Assembly: GCF_019599185.1 (NCBI RefSeq)
Contig: NZ_JAIEUL010000017.1
Span: 1 to 64,000 of the forward strand
Origin: Cryobacterium inferilacus
Lineage (GTDB): Bacteria; Actinomycetota; Actinomycetes; Actinomycetales; Microbacteriaceae
Direction of reading: 5' to 3'
DNA length: 64,000 bases
Part shown: positions 61,099-64,000 of the stretch, piece after piece
Numbering within the stretch: position 1 is the stretch's first letter
Layout: the number at the start of each line of letters is the position of its first letter
Position numbers and translations under genes: made by a program
Notes under the pieces: generated by a model
What the model was told of the DNA's origin: nothing
Database searches by the model: none
Seen by the model: only the letters and a program-made list of their open reading frames with translations

Positions 61099-62426
61099 CC
61101 CAGGCCACGCACAACGACGAGCTCTTCGCCCGCGCCCAGCTCTCCATCCCCGGCGGCGTCAACTCGCCGGTGCGCGCCTTCCGTTCGGTCGGCGGCACCC
61201 CGCTCTTCCTGGTCAAGGCGTCCGGTGCCTACGTCACCGACTCCGACGGCCGCGACTACGTCGACCTGGTCAGCTCCTGGGGCCCCGCGATCCTCGGCCA
61301 CGCCCACCCCGCCGTGGTCGCCGCCGTGCAGGAGGCCGCCGCGCTCGGCCTGTCCTTCGGTGCGTCCACCCCCGGCGAGACCCAGCTCGCCGAGCTGATC
61401 AAGAGCCGCGTCGGCGCCATCGAGAAGCTCCGCCTGGTCTCCACCGGCACCGAAGCCACCATGACGGCCATCCGTCTTGCCCGCGGGTTTACCCGGCGTG
61501 ACCTGCTGATCAAGTTCGCCGGGCACTACCACGGCCACTCCGACGGCCTGCTCGCCGAGGCCGGAAGCGGCCTGGCCACCCTCGCGCTGCCCGGCTCTGC
61601 CGGTGTCACCGCGGCCACCGCCGCGCAGACCCTGGTGCTGCCGTACAACGACCTGGAGGCCGTGCGCGCCGCGTTCGAGGCCTACCCCGGCCAGATCGCC
61701 GCGGTGATCACGGAGGCCGCCGCCGCCAACATGGGCGTCGTCGCCCCGGATGCCGGTTTCAACGCCGCACTCTCTGACCTCGCGCACGAATACGGCGCCC
61801 TGCTCATCGTCGACGAGGTGCTCACCGGTTTCCGGGTGCACCCCGGCGGCTACTGGGCGCTGCAGGCCGAGGACGGCGAGAGCTACACGCCCGACCTGTT
61901 CACCTACGGCAAGGTCATCGGCGGCGGCCTGCCCGTCGCCGCCCTGGGCGGCCGGGCCGACGTGATGGACTTCCTGGCCCCGGTCGGCCCGGTCTACCAG
62001 GCCGGAACGCTCTCGGGCAACCCGGTGGCCGTTGCCGCCGGCATCGCCACCCTCACCGCGGCCGACGCGACCGTCTACTCGCGGCTCGACGAGACCGCCG
62101 CGATGCTCTCAGAGGCCGTGTCCGGCGCTCTCTTCGCCGAGGGTGTTGCGCACAGCGTGCAGCAGGCGGGCAACCTGTTCAGTTTCGTCTTCGGCCAGGA
62201 GGCCGCCGTGACCTCGCCGCGCAGCTACGCCGAGGTGCAGCGCCAGGAGGCCTTCAGGTACGGCCCGTTCTTCCACTCGATGCTCGAGAGCGGTATCTCG
62301 CTGCCGCCGTCGGTGTTCGAGGCCTGGTTCGTCTCCGCCGCCCACGACGGAGAGTCGATCGAGAAGATCCTCGAGGCGCTACCGGCCGCTGCCCAGGCCG
62401 CCGCCGCGGCCCGTCCGCCCGCCTAA
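61095..62426 (+). CDS. hemL: glutamate-1-semialdehyde 2,1-aminomutase
   Basis: PLP enzyme converting glutamate 1-semialdehyde to 5-aminolevulinate, completing the C5 route begun by HemA. The 443-residue protein has [20 protein letters not shown] near the start, [35 protein letters not shown] (PLP Asp, about 236-248) and [19 protein letters not shown] with the Schiff-base Lys (about 275). Last gene of the rightward haem cluster; a palindromic repeat follows seven bases after its stop. Confidence 0.97.
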   Translation: MTQATHNDELFARAQLSIPGGVNSPVRAFRSVGGTPLFLVKASGAYVTDSDGRDYVDLVSSWGPAILGHAHPAVVAAVQEAAALGLSFGASTPGETQLAELIKSRVGAIEKLRLVSTGTEATMTAIRLARGFTRRDLLIKFAGHYHGHSDGLLAEAGSGLATLALPGSAGVTAATAAQTLVLPYNDLEAVRAAFEAYPGQIAAVITEAAAANMGVVAPDAGFNAALSDLAHEYGALLIVDEVLTGFRVHPGGYWALQAEDGESYTPDLFTYGKVIGGGLPVAALGGRADVMDFLAPVGPVYQAGTLSGNPVAVAAGIATLTAADATVYSRLDETAAMLSEAVSGALFAEGVAHSVQQAGNLFSFVFGQEAAVTSPRSYAEVQRQEAFRYGPFFHSMLESGISLPPSVFEAWFVSAAHDGESIEKILEALPAAAQAAAAARPPA

Positions 62427-62432
62427 CACCGC

Positions 62433-62500
62433 CAACTGTTGCCGCAACGGACAATTGCGCCCGGTGCGCCGGGCGCAATTGTCCGCACGGGTAACAGTTG
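62433..62500. repeat. 68-bp intergenic palindromic repeat, copy 2
   Basis: Arms CAACTGTT (62433-62440) and AACAGTTG (62493-62500) enclose a perfect 17-bp hairpin, CGGACAATTGCGCCCGG (62448-62464) with its complement at 62469-62485, loop TGCG. Same length and design as 19430-19497, and again just beyond the 3' end of a gene (hemL). Confidence 0.9.
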
Positions 62501-62574
62501 CGCGGGCGCCGGACGTTACGGCTTTGTGAGGCAGCGACAAGGGGTTTTCCAGCCGGACCGGGCAGACTGGGGGA

Positions 62575-63396
62575 ATGGCTTCCCTACGCGTGCACCCCGA
62601 CCGGCTGGAGATTCACCTGACGCCCGCGGAGAAGACGCTGGCGTTCCGCCGGGAGAACGTCGTGATCGCGCGCGAGAACATCCGCTCGGTCACGATCACG
62701 GATGATCCGTGGATCTGGGTACGCGGCATTCGGTCCCCCGGCGCCCTCGTGCCGCTGGTCGTGGCGGTCGGCGTGTGGAAGTTCCACGGCGGCAAGGATT
62801 TCCTGGCCATCAAGCGTCGGCGTCAGGCCGTGGTGATCGACCTGACCGGTGACGACTTCGCCCGCGTGGTGCTCTCGACCAACCACGCCCCCGACCTCAT
62901 CGCCTCGCTCAAGCTCGACGCCGACGCGGACGTCGCGACGGTGGCCGAGTCGGCCGGCGGTGCACAGTCGAACGATCCCGCCACGCCAGCGAAGCCCGCC
63001 AAGCGTGCCCGTGCGGCCAAGGTGGCCAAGCCGGTCGAGGTCACCGATCCCGTGGCTCCGGCCGCGGGGGTGAAGCCGGCCAGGCGAGCCCGTACCGCCA
63101 CGGTCGTCACCGCCGGAGAGGTCGGTGAGGTCATTTCCCAGGCCGCCGAGCCCACCGAGCCCACTGAGCCCACCGCGCCCGAGAAGCCCGCCCGGCCCAG
63201 CACACGCAGCAAGCGCACCACGGCCGCTGCCAAGCCGGCAGAGGCCACGGAGCCGGCAGCCCCGGCCAAGCCGGCGAAGCGGGCATCCCGCGCCACGGTC
63301 CCGCCGGTCGCACAAACCGCGGCAGACGCGGTGAACCCGGTCACCGAGCCCGACGACTCGGAGAAGCCCGTCGACTCGGACAAGCCCGCCGAGTAA
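62575..63396 (+). CDS. hypothetical protein: PH-like domain with Ala/Pro/Lys-rich tail
   Basis: A 273-residue protein. The N-terminal 110 residues (MASLRVHPDRLEIHLTPAEK, IRSVTITDDPWIWVRGIRSPG, FLAIKRRRQAVVIDLTG) look like a small beta-rich PH-type domain seen in actinobacterial proteins of unknown role. Residues about 125-273 are low complexity, with repeated KPAKRA, KPARRAR and TEPTEPTAP blocks, basic like histone-H1 tails and ending acidic (DDSEKPVDSDKPAE). DNA or polyanion binding by the tail is inference. No signal peptide is visible. Confidence 0.7.
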   Translation: MASLRVHPDRLEIHLTPAEKTLAFRRENVVIARENIRSVTITDDPWIWVRGIRSPGALVPLVVAVGVWKFHGGKDFLAIKRRRQAVVIDLTGDDFARVVLSTNHAPDLIASLKLDADADVATVAESAGGAQSNDPATPAKPAKRARAAKVAKPVEVTDPVAPAAGVKPARRARTATVVTAGEVGEVISQAAEPTEPTEPTAPEKPARPSTRSKRTTAAAKPAEATEPAAPAKPAKRASRATVPPVAQTAADAVNPVTEPDDSEKPVDSDKPAE

Positions 63397-63414
63397 GCCC
63401 CCGCTCCCGCCGGG

Positions 63415-63996
63415 TCAGCGGATGGTGCTGGCCCGCACGTGGATGCGTTCGCCGGTCTGGCCGAACAGGCTGAGAATCTCGGTCGGCTCCGGCCCAGCGC
63501 TGTCGAAGGCGTGCGGCACCCGGGTGTCGAACTCGGCGACCTCGCCCACCCCGAGGAGCATGACGTGCTCGCCCAGCGCCAGCCGCAACCGGCCGCTGAG
63601 CACGTAGAACCAGTCGAAGCCCTCGTGGGTGCGCTGCTCCAGCGGCTCGTCGTCGGTGCGGCCGGGAATGATCACCTTGAACGCCTGCAGGCCGCCGGCG
63701 GTGCGGCTGAGCGGCACGAAGGTGCGTCCGTGCCGGGTGAACGGCCGCTGGTCGAGACGGGGGTCGTCGTCGGCCGGCGCGCGCACGAGGTCGTCGATCG
63801 TCACATCGTGGGCGGCCGAGAGTGCGAGCAGCAGCTCCAGGGTGGGTTTGCGCTGCCCGGACTCCAGCCTCGACAGGGTGCTCTCCGAGATGCCGGTGGT
63901 GGCGGAGAGCTGGGCCTGCGTGCGCCCGCTGAGCAGACGCAGCTCGCGCAGGCGGGCGCCCACGGTCTGCAGAACGGATGGTGAGTCGCTGGTCAT
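63415..63996 (-). CDS. XRE-family regulator with C-terminal cupin domain
   Basis: The 193-residue protein has an N-terminal HTH_3 domain (about 12-67: LRELRLLSGRTQAQLSATTGISESTLSRLESGQRKPT). A C-terminal cupin_2 barrel (about 105-185) has the metal-type motif HEGFDWFYVLSGRLRLALGEHVMLLGVGEVAEFDTRVPHAF. This HTH-cupin architecture typically represses a catabolic or stress gene in response to a small ligand bound by the cupin. The start ATG is at 63996, and any upstream divergent target lies beyond the window. It ends 18 bases from the convergent PH-like gene. Confidence 0.9.
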   Translation of the reverse strand: MTSDSPSVLQTVGARLRELRLLSGRTQAQLSATTGISESTLSRLESGQRKPTLELLLALSAAHDVTIDDLVRAPADDDPRLDQRPFTRHGRTFVPLSRTAGGLQAFKVIIPGRTDDEPLEQRTHEGFDWFYVLSGRLRLALGEHVMLLGVGEVAEFDTRVPHAFDSAGPEPTEILSLFGQTGERIHVRASTIR

Positions 63997-64000
63997 CCCC

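Overview
The window is chromosomal DNA of a high-GC Gram-positive actinobacterium, most likely a member of the Microbacteriaceae (Cryobacterium or a close relative; inference from gene content and codon use, not proven). Supporting signs are strong GC bias at third codon positions, many GTG starts with 4-base ATGA/GTGA overlaps, a NucS mismatch endonuclease, a DUF222/HNH gene, a coproporphyrin-type haem pathway (HemQ present) and a near-consensus DtxR/IdeR box. Coding density is high and no tRNA, rRNA, CRISPR array or prophage was seen. The only mobile element is an IS3-family end cut by the left edge.

Layout. 1-1.2 kb: IS3 end inserted in a palindromic repeat, then an orphan zinc-ribbon protein. 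1.2-6.5 kb: divergent gluconate kinase/GntR pair, a GNAT-AAA+ fusion, and a cysteine-desulfurase-like enzyme coupled to a membrane CxxC protein. 6.5-13.1 kb: UvrA2, PanD, DUF222-HNH nuclease, a Gdx-type guanidinium exporter behind a guanidine-III riboswitch, and an FKBP lipoprotein. 13.1-18.6 kb: a 47-residue protein, an ArsR-SulP operon, and a LuxR-type regulator divergent from hxlB-hxlA (ribulose monophosphate formaldehyde fixation), with a palindromic operator between them. 18.6-26.8 kb: HAD phosphatase, NucS, MFS carrier, a DtxR-boxed ferric iron ABC importer and a MATE carrier. 26.9-34.5 kb: an ABC-2 exporter, a processive GT2 polysaccharide synthase facing a GH18/CBM protein, and a quinone oxidoreductase. 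34.6-46.7 kb: M13 peptidase, a catalytically degenerate beta-lactamase-like protein, NCS1 permease plus cysteine hydrolase, GdhA, an AroE-like/Nudix pair, CstA with its YbdD partner, and a CE4 deacetylase lipoprotein.

46.9-64 kb: glyS, a zinc alcohol dehydrogenase, then the haem cluster. hemA runs left; hemE, hemY(cgoX), hemQ(chdC), hemH(cpfC), hemC, hemD, hemB and hemL run right. Together they give the C5 route from glutamyl-tRNA to coprohaem and haem b. Three small envelope proteins (YtxH-like, holin-X-like, DUF3618) sit between hemY and hemQ, and a TrkH/KtrB-type cation channel subunit sits between hemD and hemB. The window ends with a PH-like protein bearing a basic Ala/Pro/Lys tail and an XRE-cupin regulator.

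Two families of intergenic palindromes were found by eye. One is a 68-bp element with two copies (19430-19497, 62433-62500). The other is an 81-bp element (48335-48415) with a half copy (358-399) abutting the IS3 end. The heptamer CGGATGC/GCATCCG is strikingly frequent throughout. The best candidates for undescribed biology are the receiver-less HATPase-LuxR regulator facing hxlBA, the palindromic repeat families, the GT2/GH18 pair, the desulfurase/membrane-thioredoxin pair and the active-site-less beta-lactamase fold protein.
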